Counted from the first letter of the stretch, positions 8,285-17,633 are shown. The stretch is 48,737 bases of DNA from Acidobacteriota bacterium (GCA_016871015.1 VFZX01000011.1:1-48737), one strand, 5' to 3'. A program made the numbers and translations. The notes: generated by a model from the letters alone, not told the origin.

Positions 8285-9835
8285 ATGAGACGCCGGGAAT
8301 TTTTGCTCGCCGCCGCTCCCGCGCCGCGAGTCGCTGCACGCCTGGAGGAGATCCCCCGCCTGGTACTCCTGCCGGACCAACGCTACGCCGGATTCTTCAT
8401 CCGCCGGACGGCCGCGGGCCAGGAGGCCGCACGAATCGATTCTACCAACGGCGTGACCTGGCAAGCTCCGTCCCGCCTCTTTCCGCTCGACCCGCGGCCC
8501 GGCGGCTGGCTCTACACTGAGGCGCTCGTGGATCAGAACGGCGAGATCCACCTGTTCCTTCTCAACGAAGCGGGCACGGGCCGCACCCGCAACATCGACA
8601 TCTGGCACACTCGCTCAACCGGAACACGCACACGATGGCCCGCCCCCAAACGCATCTGGACCGGCTACACTGGCTCTCTCAACTCCGTGATTCAAATGCG
8701 CGGCGGCCGGGTCCTGCTGCCCTTCTCCTACCGCACCCCGCGCACATGGCGCGAGCGTGGAACAGGCACCGGCGCGTTCACTTTCACCGGCTCGTTCAAC
8801 TCGACCCTCATCTACAGCGACGATCAGGGCGCCTCCTGGGAGCAGGCTCCGGCGCACCTCAAGGTACCCACGCCCGACATCAATGGTTCCTACGGCGCGG
8901 TCGAGCCGGTCGTGGTGCAGCTCAACGATGGCCGTGTCTGGATGTTGATCCGCACCCAACTTGGCCGGTTCTGGGAATCGTTCTCCCCCAACGGCATCGA
9001 GTGGAGCGCGCCTCAACCCACGCGTCTCCTCTCCTCCGATTCACCCGCCGGACTGGTCCGCCTTGCTGATGGACGCCTGGTCCTGCTGTGGAACAACTGC
9101 CAGCGCTTCCCCTACGCTCACGGCGGCCGCCACGTTCTGCATGCGGCCATCTCCACCAACGACGGCCGCACTTGGAGCGGCTACCGTGAAGCCGCCCGCG
9201 ACCCGCGCAACGGCGAGCCGCCTCCGCCACACGGCGACCACGGTACCGCCTATCCGTACCCGCTCGCCGGGCGCGACGGCAAGGTCCTGTTCGCCACCGG
9301 ACAAGGTTCGGGCCGGCGCATCCTCGTTGAGCTCGACCCGGAGTGGCTCAACGAGAAATCGCAGACCGACGACTTCGCCTCCGGTCTTGACCAGTGGTCC
9401 ACGTTTGCCACCAGAGGGATCGCCGCGGACCGGGGCGCGATGCGGATCGAGCGCGCCGATTCAGACTGGCCCGCCGTCGCCGTGTGGAATTTCCCGAACG
9501 GAGCGAGCGGCTCAGTCCGCATTGCGCTGACCCCGAGCGCCACGCTTGACGCCCGCATCCTGCTGACGGACCACTTCTCGACACCGCTCGACGAAGAGGA
9601 CTTCCTGAACTGCCTCTACGGCTTCGACTGCGGCCGCGCGATGTTGACGCCCGAACGCCGCCAGGAGATCGAGCTCGAATGGAACGCCGCGAAACGCGAA
9701 TGCACGGTCAAGCTTGACGGCCGCGGTGTGGGCGTAATTCCGTCGTCCAGGGAAAGCGCCGGCGCGAACTATCTGCGGATCCGGGTGAAGCGCGGCTCGA
9801 TGCACGTCCACCGGGTCGAGGCGCGGGTGCAGTGA
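8285..9835 (+). CDS. Exported sialidase-like (Asp-box beta-propeller) protein
   Basis: 516 residues. The N-terminus MRRREFLLAAAPAP is a short twin-arginine-type signal, so export to the periplasm or outside is likely. Asp-box repeats of the form SxDxGxTW are visible in IYSDDQGASW and ISTNDGRTW, with a weaker one in STNGVTW. A typical sialidase-like propeller of ~340 residues is followed by a ~150-residue C-terminal domain (from about residue 365) resembling a concanavalin-like/laminin-G module often appended to glycan-binding enzymes. I do not see a full set of sialidase arginines, so the substrate may be another glycan. It is translationally coupled (GTGA overlap) to the next gene. Confidence 0.72.
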   Translation: MRRREFLLAAAPAPRVAARLEEIPRLVLLPDQRYAGFFIRRTAAGQEAARIDSTNGVTWQAPSRLFPLDPRPGGWLYTEALVDQNGEIHLFLLNEAGTGRTRNIDIWHTRSTGTRTRWPAPKRIWTGYTGSLNSVIQMRGGRVLLPFSYRTPRTWRERGTGTGAFTFTGSFNSTLIYSDDQGASWEQAPAHLKVPTPDINGSYGAVEPVVVQLNDGRVWMLIRTQLGRFWESFSPNGIEWSAPQPTRLLSSDSPAGLVRLADGRLVLLWNNCQRFPYAHGGRHVLHAAISTNDGRTWSGYREAARDPRNGEPPPPHGDHGTAYPYPLAGRDGKVLFATGQGSGRRILVELDPEWLNEKSQTDDFASGLDQWSTFATRGIAADRGAMRIERADSDWPAVAVWNFPNGASGSVRIALTPSATLDARILLTDHFSTPLDEEDFLNCLYGFDCGRAMLTPERRQEIELEWNAAKRECTVKLDGRGVGVIPSSRESAGANYLRIRVKRGSMHVHRVEARVQ

Positions 9836-10974
9836 CGCTGGGCCCGCGGATTCTGGCCTCGGCGTGGTTGGCGATCCCGGCGATCGCGCAAGTGAAGCTT
9901 GATCCGGCGATCGAGGATTCACGCCAGGCATTCAAGGCATTCGAGGCAACCTGGGCCGCTGAGGGCGCACCTCCGCTCAAGTGCCGCGTGCAGCCACTCG
10001 AGCCGCGCATGGGATTCAGTTTCCGGTATTGGGCGGGATTTCAAACATTCATTCCGATAGCGGAGTTCCCTGCCCGCCAGACGCGCCTGGCTTTCATGCT
10101 ACGGGTGCGCGCGAAAGCCAAGGGTGGATTCGGCGAGCCGGTTTACTTTCTCGAATCGGGCTCGCTTCCCGAGGCATCGCGCCGTCCGCGATGGAGCGAG
10201 GTGCCGCTGAGCGGCGGGATCTACATGGGTCCTGGCGAGTATGAAATCCGATGGCTGGCCAACGACGACCAGCGCCGGGTGTGCCGGCACCAGTGGGCGG
10301 TGAAGATCCGTGGAAAGGCCAAGGAGTCCGCGCTCGCGCCGGGCGAAGTGGATAGCGTGGGACTCGAAAACTGGCGTGGCGCGAAGCGTGCCGGGAGTGG
10401 ATCGCGTGTCACCGTCTTCCTGCACGCCGCCCCACGCTGGCGGGGCCGGAACTTTGTCAAGTTGAACGGCTACGACCGGATGTTGATGCTCAACTCGCTG
10501 ACGTCGCTGCTGGACCTGGGGGGATTCGCCTCCGCGCAAGTCGTCGCCTACGATATGGCGGGGCGGCGCGTGCTGTTTCAAGACGCGCAGTTCAATCCGC
10601 CTGGCTACCAGAAGCTTTCGCAGACGTTGCGCGACACCGGTTTCGGCACGGTCGACTACCAGGTGCTGGCCAAGGGCCCGAGCGAAGCGAAGTTTCTTGC
10701 GACGCTGATCGAGCAGTCGCTTTCGGCGGCGGAGAAGCCGGACACCATCGTGTTCCTCGGACCGGAGCTGCGCGGGGTCCGCCGTCTGCCCGGCGAGTTC
10801 GAGGGACTTCCAGAGCGGCTGCCGCGTGTCTACTATCTGGCTCTTGGCCGCGACGTGGTTGCGCAAGGGGACATGGTGAGCAAGCTGGTCAAGGCGGCCA
10901 AAGGGAAAACGTACCTGGTGCTGCGGGGCCGGGATCTGCTGTCGCCGATCCGTGCTGTCGCCCGGGGCAAGTGA
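9832..10974 (+). CDS. Exported protein of unknown function
   Basis: 380 residues with a GTG start overlapping the previous stop (GTGA). The N-terminus TLGPRILASAWLAIPAIAQ looks like a signal peptide cleaved after AIAQ. The middle contains GIYMGPGEYEIRWLANDDQRR, a beta-rich section. The C-terminal 180 residues (FVKLNGYDRMLMLNSLTSLL to the end) read like an alpha/beta fold in which DTIVFLGPE would be a central strand, vaguely like a von Willebrand A domain, but without a clear MIDAS motif. I do not recognise a named family. Coupling to the Asp-box gene suggests a shared extracytoplasmic process. Confidence 0.7.
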   Translation: MTLGPRILASAWLAIPAIAQVKLDPAIEDSRQAFKAFEATWAAEGAPPLKCRVQPLEPRMGFSFRYWAGFQTFIPIAEFPARQTRLAFMLRVRAKAKGGFGEPVYFLESGSLPEASRRPRWSEVPLSGGIYMGPGEYEIRWLANDDQRRVCRHQWAVKIRGKAKESALAPGEVDSVGLENWRGAKRAGSGSRVTVFLHAAPRWRGRNFVKLNGYDRMLMLNSLTSLLDLGGFASAQVVAYDMAGRRVLFQDAQFNPPGYQKLSQTLRDTGFGTVDYQVLAKGPSEAKFLATLIEQSLSAAEKPDTIVFLGPELRGVRRLPGEFEGLPERLPRVYYLALGRDVVAQGDMVSKLVKAAKGKTYLVLRGRDLLSPIRAVARGK

Positions 10975-11071
10975 GGCGGGCTTACTTTTCTTAACAAACC
11001 ATTACCGGACGGGCCGCGTTTCATAGCTCAGAGGCAACGTTGACAGAAAGCCTCACAGAAAGGAAATCACG

Positions 11072-11317
11072 ATGAAGAACGCGAAATTGACCGCGGCCCT
11101 CGCGGCTGCGCTGATTCTGGTTCCGGCGGCTATTCTTGCACAGCGTCCGGACCGCCCCGCCGGAGCGCCCGGCAACATGGGTGGTGGACCGCCAAATGGC
11201 CAGATGGGCGGGCGTCCGGATGGCGCCGGCCAGCGTCCACCCGAAGCGCGCGGCAAGCGCGGACAGCGGCCCCCTGACGCCCCGGCCCGTCCGCCGCGCG
11301 GCAACACCAAGCGGTAG
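11072..11317 (+). CDS. Small secreted Gly/Pro/Arg-rich protein
   Basis: 81 residues. A clear signal peptide (MKNAKLTAALAAALILVPAAILAQ) is followed by about 57 residues almost entirely of Gly, Pro, Arg, Gln, Asn and Met, with PPNGQMGGRPDGAGQRPPEA as a sample. There is no cysteine and no predicted fold; the mature part is strongly basic and probably disordered. AGGAAA ends 6 bases before the ATG. The codon pattern fits a real gene. Such low-complexity exported peptides are often seen in Acidobacteriota beside PSD1 genes, but I know of no assigned function. The next gene begins 34 bases later with its own promoter-like hexamer. Confidence 0.65.
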   Translation: MKNAKLTAALAAALILVPAAILAQRPDRPAGAPGNMGGGPPNGQMGGRPDGAGQRPPEARGKRGQRPPDAPARPPRGNTKR

Positions 11318-11337
11318 AGATGAGCGGTCCGGAGCGG

Positions 11338-11343
11338 TATACT
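11338..11343 (+). promoter_or_regulatory. -10-like hexamer TATACT, leaderless spacing to PSD1 gene
   Basis: TATACT lies 8 bases before the GTG at 11352, with TAGAGA (11315-11320) 17 bases upstream as a possible -35. At this distance transcription would begin at or next to the start codon, so no Shine-Dalgarno is needed, and none is seen. Confidence 0.45.
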
Positions 11344-11351
11344 CAGAGGCG

Positions 11352-13679
11352 GTGACGCTCCGGATCGCACTCGGATTATTGATCTGCACCTCTCATCTGG
11401 CCGCCGCACCCGATGGACCCTCGATTCTCACGGCCCGGTGCGGCCAGTGCCATTCGGCTTCCGTCAAAATGAGTGGGCTCGATCTGTCCGGCCGTGAACC
11501 GATCCTGCGCGGCGGATCCCGTGGGCCGGCGGCAGTGCCGGGGGCGCCGGAGAAGAGCCTGCTGCTCAAAGCGGTCCTGCGCGAGGACAAGGTCGCAATG
11601 CCTCCCACCGGCCCGATCCCGGAGGCGGAAGTCCAGGCGCTGCGTGACTGGATCCGGAAGGGCATGGAATGGACCGCGCCCGCGGCGCCGGTGGCCAGGA
11701 ACTGGTGGTCGTTCACCAAACCGGTCAAAAGCAGCGGCCCGGCCTCGATCGATCCGTTCATTCAATTGAAGCTCGCTGAACAGAAACTCGCCGCCTCGAG
11801 CGAAGCCAGCCGGGGGACGCTTGTCCGGCGCCTTTACCTGGACCTCACCGGGCTCCGTCCCACCGCCGATGAGGCCGCCCGCTTCATCCGCGATCCGGAC
11901 CCGGATGCCTACGCCAAGCTTGTCGACAAGCTTCTCGAATCGCAGCGATACGGAGAGAAGTGGGGACGGCATTGGCTCGATCTGGTCCGCTACTCCGACA
12001 CCGCCGGTTTCGAACTCGACTCCTACATCGCGGACGCGTGGCGGTACCGCGACTACGTGATTGCTTCGTTCAACAACGACAAGCCGTACGACCGCTTCAT
12101 CCGCGAACAGATTGCCGGGGACGAATTCTTTCCCGAGGATCCAGCTTCGGTCACCGGCACGGGACTCTACTGCGTTGGACCCAACCGCGATCTGTACCCC
12201 GATCAATCCGACATCAACCGCGAGGAGACGCTGACCGATTTCGTCGACACGACCGCCGGCGTGTTCCTGGGACTCACCTTCGGCTGTGCACGCTGCCACG
12301 ATCACAAGTTCGATCCCTTCACGCAACGCGACTACTACAAGCTGCGCGCCGTGTTCGCTCCGGCAGTGAAGACGAAGATTGCGCTCGACCGCCTGACCTC
12401 GCTCAGCTACGACGTCCAGGGGAACATCCGCGAAATCAAGCTGCGCGAGATCGGTGAGCAGATTGGCTCAATCGAACGGCGTTGCCGCGAAGAAGTCCTG
12501 AAGGGCAGGCGTCCCAAGGCCCAAGAGGTCCGCGCCTGTCTGTCGCCGGCCGAGCTGGACCGGATGCGGAGTGTCGAGGCTTGGCTCGTGTCCCTCTATA
12601 CCAGCTACCGCGCCAAGCCGTTTGCTTGCGGCCTCAACGATGTCGGCGATTATGCCCCGCGCACGCTGGTTCCGGTGAAGGGGCAGATGGAAGGGGATCC
12701 GGTGAATCCGGGTCTGCCGGCGGTCTTCGGCGGCGCGGAGTTCCGGGACCGCCTGGGTCCCCGTGAGACCACCGGTCCGATTCCGCTCGGGCCAACCACG
12801 GAGCGCCGCAGAGCTTTGGCCGATTGGATCGCCAGCCGCGACAATCCCCTTACGGCGCGCGTATTCGTGAATCGCGTATGGCAGTATCACTTCGGCCGCG
12901 GCCTTGTCGCGACGCCCAGTGACTTCGGCATGCGCGGCCGTGCTCCTTCGCATCCGGAACTGCTCGACTGGCTGGCGGCGGAGTTCATGGCAAACGGGTG
13001 GAAACCGAAGTGGCTACACCGCCTGATCCTGAACTCGGCGGCCTACCGGCGCGCGTCCACGGCGTCGAGCCAGGCGCTCGCACGGGATCCCGAAAACATC
13101 TGGCTCGCCCGCTTCACACGCCGGCGCCTCAACGCGGAGGAGTTGCGCGACACCGTGCTGCAGGCCTCCGGAGCGCTGAATCTGAAGATGGGCGGGCGTC
13201 CTGTGGTTCCACCGCTCACGGGCGAAGAGGGGTTCAACATGATCGGCCGTGCGGCGGACATGTGGGTGGTCACGCACGACGCGCGCGAACACACCCGGCG
13301 CAGCATCTACCTGTTTCAGAAGCGCACGTTCCGGTTGCCGATGATGGAGGTTTTTGATGCGCCCGAGAGCATGCTCACCTGCGCGCGCCGCGATGTGAGC
13401 ACGACCTCGCCGCAATCGTTGACACTGCTCAACGGATCCTTCGCGGTGGAGCAGTCGCGCAAGCTCGCCGCCCGGCTGGCGGCTGAGCATCCGGAGGAAG
13501 CGGCGCTGATCCGGGCGATGTGGCGCTCGACTCTGTCGCGCGATCCGTCCACACGGGAGGAGGCGATGGCGCGGGACTTCCTGGGGGCGCAATCCGCACA
13601 GACAGGCTCGCGCGAGAAGGCCGCCGCGGAACTGGCGCGGGGACTCTTCAATGTCAATGAATTTCTCTATGCCGATTGA
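11352..13679 (+). CDS. PSCyt1/DUF1549/DUF1553 (PSD1) cytochrome-containing exported protein
   Basis: 775 residues from GTG 11352, chosen because it begins a signal peptide (TLRIALGLLICTSHLAAA); the frame remains open upstream but only over the previous gene. A single heme motif CGQCH follows at about residue 28 in a Planctomycete cytochrome C-like domain (SGLDLSGR, then MPPTGPI). Next come DUF1549 (RRLYLDLTGLRPT, GEKWGRHWLDLVRYSDT, CARCHDHKFDPF with a second CxxCH-like site) and DUF1553 (VFVNRVWQYHFGRGLV, PTPSDFGMRG-like, RRLNAEELRD). These proteins pair with DUF1501 proteins, as here. They are thought to act in the periplasm on complex polysaccharides, but the reaction has not been shown. 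Confidence 0.9.
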   Translation: MTLRIALGLLICTSHLAAAPDGPSILTARCGQCHSASVKMSGLDLSGREPILRGGSRGPAAVPGAPEKSLLLKAVLREDKVAMPPTGPIPEAEVQALRDWIRKGMEWTAPAAPVARNWWSFTKPVKSSGPASIDPFIQLKLAEQKLAASSEASRGTLVRRLYLDLTGLRPTADEAARFIRDPDPDAYAKLVDKLLESQRYGEKWGRHWLDLVRYSDTAGFELDSYIADAWRYRDYVIASFNNDKPYDRFIREQIAGDEFFPEDPASVTGTGLYCVGPNRDLYPDQSDINREETLTDFVDTTAGVFLGLTFGCARCHDHKFDPFTQRDYYKLRAVFAPAVKTKIALDRLTSLSYDVQGNIREIKLREIGEQIGSIERRCREEVLKGRRPKAQEVRACLSPAELDRMRSVEAWLVSLYTSYRAKPFACGLNDVGDYAPRTLVPVKGQMEGDPVNPGLPAVFGGAEFRDRLGPRETTGPIPLGPTTERRRALADWIASRDNPLTARVFVNRVWQYHFGRGLVATPSDFGMRGRAPSHPELLDWLAAEFMANGWKPKWLHRLILNSAAYRRASTASSQALARDPENIWLARFTRRRLNAEELRDTVLQASGALNLKMGGRPVVPPLTGEEGFNMIGRAADMWVVTHDAREHTRRSIYLFQKRTFRLPMMEVFDAPESMLTCARRDVSTTSPQSLTLLNGSFAVEQSRKLAARLAAEHPEEAALIRAMWRSTLSRDPSTREEAMARDFLGAQSAQTGSREKAAAELARGLFNVNEFLYAD

Positions 13680-15081
13680 ACGCTTTTCCCGCCGCGCGCT
13701 GTTGACGCGCATGGGCATGGGTTTTGGCGCCGCGGCTGCGTCGTCACTGTTGCAGGGCGCGGGTATGGGACCTCTGTCGCCGCGTCCCCCGCACGCGGCG
13801 CCCAAAGCCACCGCGGTGATATTCCTGTTCATGCACGGCGGCGTCAGCCATGTCGATACCTGGGATCCGAAGCCCGAGCTGGCCAGACTGGATGGGCAGA
13901 CGCTTCCGCCGAGTTTCGCGAAGGGACTCAAGACGAGCCGCATCGACTTCACCAAGGCCTTGATGCGCGGAAGCCCCTGGAAGTTCAAGCGCCATGGACA
14001 GAGCGGCATCGAAGTGTCCGAGCTGTTTCCGCATATGGTGCGTCACATCGACCGCATGGCGTTGATCCGCTCGTGCCACGGAGATGCGTTCGATCACGCG
14101 CCGGCGATGTACCTGCGGAGCACGGGTTCGCAATTTCCGGGCAAGCCGAGCCTGGGCGCTTGGGCGGTTTATGGATTGGGCTCGGAGAGCCAGAATCTGC
14201 CGGCGTATGTCGTGATGTCGGATGGCGCGATGAAGTCCGGTCCCCAGGGGTACGGAGCGGGATACCTGCCCGCCGTCTACCAGGGGACCGTGTTCCGCGC
14301 GGGTGCGTATCCAATCCTGGACCTCGCCACACCCGAGGGCGTCGGCGCGGCCACACAGCGCAAGACGCTCGACTTTATCCACGAGATGGATCAGATTCAT
14401 CTGGAAACGCGGCGCGGCGACTCCGAGCTTGAGGCGAGGCTTGAGTCCTACGAGTTGGCTTTCCGGATGCAGGCGGCCGCGCCGGAAGCCGTGGACATCA
14501 GCCGCGAGACAGAGGCGACGCGGCGGCTGTATGGAATCGGCGAGCCGCGTACGGATGACTTCGGCCGCAAGTGCCTGCTGGCGAGGAGGCTGGTGGAGCG
14601 CGGAGTCCGGTTCATCCAGCTTTATTCGGGCACGCACCTGGGCGATGACTGGGACGGCGCGCACAACGACCTGGTGGGCTCGCACAATAAGATGGCGGCC
14701 AAGAGCGATCTGCCGGTCGCCGGGCTGTTGACCGATCTGGCGGCTCGCGGGATGCTCGACTCGACGCTGGTCGTCTGGTCGAGTGAGTTCGGACGGACGC
14801 CGCTCGCCGAAGGCAAGAATGGACGCGACCACCATCCCTATGCGTTCAGCATGTGGATGGCGGGCGCCGGTGTGCGCGGCGGACGCGTGCTCGGGTCAAC
14901 GGATGAATTCGGACTGCGGCCAGCGGAACATCCGTTGAACGCCCACGATGCGAACGCAACGATCCTCCGCATGATGGGGCTCGACCACACACGGTTGACC
15001 TACTTCTACCAGGGGCGTGACCAGCGCTTGACCGATGTCCACGGGGAGCATGAGTTCACGAAGTTCCTGTCCGGGCCGTGA
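13651..15081 (+). CDS. DUF1501 family exported protein (alkaline-phosphatase-like fold)
   Basis: 476 residues. Its start overlaps the PSD1 gene by 29 bases; an ATG at 13672 is an alternative. The N-terminus carries a Tat-type signal (RFSRRALLTRMGMGFGAAAA). DUF1501 landmarks are FLFMHGGVSHVDTWDPKPEL, ELFPHMVRHIDRMALIRSCH, RFIQLYSG, SEFGRTP and GRDHHPYAFSMWMAG. The fold is related to sulfatases and alkaline phosphatases, with metal-binding His and Asp residues in these motifs, but the natural reaction is not established. It is the standard partner of PSD1 proteins, and both are probably exported to the same place. Confidence 0.9.
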   Translation: MSMNFSMPIERFSRRALLTRMGMGFGAAAASSLLQGAGMGPLSPRPPHAAPKATAVIFLFMHGGVSHVDTWDPKPELARLDGQTLPPSFAKGLKTSRIDFTKALMRGSPWKFKRHGQSGIEVSELFPHMVRHIDRMALIRSCHGDAFDHAPAMYLRSTGSQFPGKPSLGAWAVYGLGSESQNLPAYVVMSDGAMKSGPQGYGAGYLPAVYQGTVFRAGAYPILDLATPEGVGAATQRKTLDFIHEMDQIHLETRRGDSELEARLESYELAFRMQAAAPEAVDISRETEATRRLYGIGEPRTDDFGRKCLLARRLVERGVRFIQLYSGTHLGDDWDGAHNDLVGSHNKMAAKSDLPVAGLLTDLAARGMLDSTLVVWSSEFGRTPLAEGKNGRDHHPYAFSMWMAGAGVRGGRVLGSTDEFGLRPAEHPLNAHDANATILRMMGLDHTRLTYFYQGRDQRLTDVHGEHEFTKFLSGP

Positions 15082-15139
15082 TGGAATACCGGGCGTAGTT
15101 TCCGGCGGATTTACGTAGAGAGGACAGGCGCTTGCAATC

Positions 15140-15167
15140 GCCTTGACGGGCCGGATTCTCTCAAGGC
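15140..15167. promoter_or_regulatory. Inverted repeat GCCTTGA-N14-TCAAGGC upstream of cheA
   Basis: Perfect 7-base arms at 15140-15146 and 15161-15167 lie 33 bases before cheA, in the 118-base gap after the DUF1501 gene. It could be an operator for the chemosensory operon. The 14-base loop and absence of a T-run argue against a terminator. Confidence 0.35.
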
Positions 15168-15199
15168 CTGCTGGCACCCACCGATGAGACAGATGCGGC

Positions 15200-17173
15200 A
15201 TGGATCTTGCACAGGACCGGGAAATTCTCGACGAGTTTCTGGTTGAAACTTCTACTAATCTAAGCCAACTGGATCTCGACCTGGTAGAGCTCGAACAGCG
15301 TCCGGACGATGGCGAGCTGATGAACCGGATCTTCCGGACCATCCACACGGTCAAGGGAACGTGCGGATTTCTGGGGCTCTCTGGAATGGAGCAGATCTCG
15401 CACGTGGGCGAGAACGTTCTCAACCGGCTTCGGAACCGTGAGTTGCGGCTGAACCCGATGCTGGTGAGTCTGATTCTGGACCTGGTGGACGCGCTGCGGG
15501 TGGAATCGGCCAGTCTTCAGACCACGTCCAAGGAATCGGGCAACGGCTGGGAGGATTTGGTGGCGCGGCTGAAACAGGCCGAGTCGATGCCTGCCACGGC
15601 GGCGGGTCCGGAAGTGGCCGAGAGCCTGGCGGTACTGTCAACCAACCAGAAGCCGGCGGCTCCACCCGCGCCAGAGGCGCCGGATACGACGATCCGGATC
15701 GATGTCGGGCTGGCGGACAAACTGGTGAACCTGGTCGGCGAGCTGGTGCTGGTCCGCAACCAGATGCTTGAGTCGGGCGGTGAATCCCAAGCCCGGCAGC
15801 GGTTGAACCTGATCACCTCCGAGCTGCAGGAGAGCGTGATGAAGACGCGCATGCAGCCGGTGAGCGTGGTGTGGAACAAGCTGCCGCGCGTGGTGCGTGA
15901 CCTTGGTGCTCAGCTTGGAAAGCAGATTCAGCTCGTCCAGGAAGGATCGGAGACCGAGATGGACCGCGGAGTGATCGAGGCGATCCGCGATCCACTCACC
16001 CACATTGTCCGCAACTCCTGTGACCACGGGCTGGAACGGCCCGAGGTGAGGCGCGAGCGGGGAAAGCCCGAGGCGGGCACTCTGCGGTTGAAGGCGTATC
16101 AAGAGAGCGGCCAGGTAGTGATTGAAGTGGCTGACGACGGAGCTGGGATCAACGGCGAGAAGGTCCGCAACAAGGCGCTCGAAAAGGGGCTGGTCACGCC
16201 GCAACAGGTAGCGGTGATGTCCGAGCGCCAACTCCAGGAGCTGGTCTTCCTGCCGGGCTTCTCGACCGCGGATACGGTGTCAAGCATCAGCGGCCGTGGT
16301 GTCGGCATGGACGTTGTCCGAAGGAACATCCAGCGCATCGGTGGCAGTATCGAACTGGCGAGCCAGACGGGCGCCGGGACGCTGTTGCGGATCCGGATTC
16401 CGCTCACGCTTGCGATCATCCCGGGACTGCTTGTGACCGCGGGCGGGCAGAGGTTTGTGATTCCTCAGGCGAGCCTGGTGGATCTGGTTCGCGCGAGCGG
16501 CGCGCAGGTTCCGAAGGTGATGCAGTGGGTCGACGACAACCCGGTGTTCCGGCGCAACGGGCGCCTGTGGCCTTTGCTGTTCCTCAAGCAGGTGCTGGGC
16601 ATGGAAGCCTGCGATGCGGGCTGGTGCCCGGAGGTTCTGACAGCCGCCTTCGTCGAGGCCAAGGGGCGGCGGTTCGGTTTGGTTGTCGACGCGGTGCAGA
16701 GCATGCGCGAAATCGTGGTGAAACCGCTTGGACGCAAGGCTCGGGGTTTGAACGTGTACGCGGGAGCGACGATCCTTGATGACGGCAACGTCGCGCTGAT
16801 TTTGGACATTGCGGGGCTGGCCCAGAAGGCGGCGCTTGAGTGCGTCGAAGCGCCACCGGAGGAGACTCAAGCGCGCGGCGCCGGGGAGGGCGCGGCCCGC
16901 CGGACAATGCTGCTCGTTGAAGCGGGAGAGTACAAGGTGCTGTCGACCGAGCCTGCCAGGCTCGGTGGGGAACTGCCGGCCATCGTCGTCTCGCATGGAG
17001 CGATGCGGGCGGCGCTGGTGGTGGACCGGATCCGGGACATCCGCTCGGCCGGGTTCAGCGCCGAGAGGCAGGTGAATCATCCAGCGATTGAGTGCTCCGC
17101 AGTGTTTGACGGGCAGGTGTGCGACGTGCTGGACCTGAAGTCGATTCTCGAGGAGCGGAAGGCGGCGCGATGA
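15200..17173 (+). CDS. cheA: Chemotaxis histidine kinase CheA
   Basis: 657 residues. P1/Hpt domain with phospho-accepting His49 (IFRTIHTVKGTCGFLG). P3 dimerisation helices at ~165-215 (LVNLVGELVLVRNQML). P4 kinase with N box HIVRNSCDHGLE (268-279), G1 DDGAGI (312-317), F box GFSTA (353-357) and G2 GRGVGMDVV (365-373). P5/CheW-like regulatory domain at ~400-545. The ~60 residues between P1 and P3 are too short and too Ala/Pro-rich for a P2 CheY-docking domain. The last ~85 residues look like a second, degenerate CheW-like module (AALVVDRIRDIRSAGFSAE). Expected to phosphorylate a response regulator under chemoreceptor control; no cheY, cheB or cheR is in the window. The stop overlaps cheW (ATGA). 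Confidence 0.92.
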   Translation: MDLAQDREILDEFLVETSTNLSQLDLDLVELEQRPDDGELMNRIFRTIHTVKGTCGFLGLSGMEQISHVGENVLNRLRNRELRLNPMLVSLILDLVDALRVESASLQTTSKESGNGWEDLVARLKQAESMPATAAGPEVAESLAVLSTNQKPAAPPAPEAPDTTIRIDVGLADKLVNLVGELVLVRNQMLESGGESQARQRLNLITSELQESVMKTRMQPVSVVWNKLPRVVRDLGAQLGKQIQLVQEGSETEMDRGVIEAIRDPLTHIVRNSCDHGLERPEVRRERGKPEAGTLRLKAYQESGQVVIEVADDGAGINGEKVRNKALEKGLVTPQQVAVMSERQLQELVFLPGFSTADTVSSISGRGVGMDVVRRNIQRIGGSIELASQTGAGTLLRIRIPLTLAIIPGLLVTAGGQRFVIPQASLVDLVRASGAQVPKVMQWVDDNPVFRRNGRLWPLLFLKQVLGMEACDAGWCPEVLTAAFVEAKGRRFGLVVDAVQSMREIVVKPLGRKARGLNVYAGATILDDGNVALILDIAGLAQKAALECVEAPPEETQARGAGEGAARRTMLLVEAGEYKVLSTEPARLGGELPAIVVSHGAMRAALVVDRIRDIRSAGFSAERQVNHPAIECSAVFDGQVCDVLDLKSILEERKAAR

Positions 17174-17631
17174 ACGCGGCGGCCGGCGGGGGAAAACTGG
17201 TGACGTTCTGGTGCGGCGGACATTTGTTCGGGGTGCCAGTGAACCATGTCCAGGAAGTATTGCGGGATCATCCGAAGACGCCGGTCCCGCTGGCTCCAGT
17301 CGCGATTGGGGGCGTGATGAATCTGCGAGGCAGGATCGTCATGGAGGTCAGGATGAATTCCCTGCTCGGGTCGGAAGAGCCCGACGGGGACGCGAGCGTG
17401 ATTGTGCGGTGGGAGGACGAGCTCGCTGCGCTGCGGGTGGACCGCGTGGGAGATGTGGTGGAGTTGAACGGCGCGAGTCCTGGTGGATGCCGGAACGAGT
17501 TCCGCGGACGGGCGCGGGAGTTGATCCGCGAAGTGTATGAGTGGAATGACCGGCTCGTGCTCTTGCTCGATACCGGCGCCGCCGTGGAAATGGCCTGGAA
17601 GCGTTCGCAAGCAATAGATCGGGGAGACTGA
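17170..17631 (+). CDS. cheW: Chemotaxis coupling protein CheW
   Basis: 153 residues from ATG 17170, overlapping the cheA stop by four bases. CheW fold landmarks: [20 protein letters not shown], the hallmark turn [15 protein letters not shown] (normally NLRGxIxPV), and the final strand [13 protein letters not shown]. It links the receptor in the next gene to CheA in the signalling array at the membrane. It is shorter at its C-terminus than some CheW proteins but complete in the core. Three bases separate its stop from the chemoreceptor start region, so the three genes form one operon. Confidence 0.88.
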   Translation: MNAAAGGGKLVTFWCGGHLFGVPVNHVQEVLRDHPKTPVPLAPVAIGGVMNLRGRIVMEVRMNSLLGSEEPDGDASVIVRWEDELAALRVDRVGDVVELNGASPGGCRNEFRGRARELIREVYEWNDRLVLLLDTGAAVEMAWKRSQAIDRGD

Positions 17632-17633
17632 AA

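Noticed and set aside
11040-11045. TTGACA as a -35 for the small secreted protein gene
   Set aside because: No acceptable -10 lies 16-18 bases downstream before the start codon.
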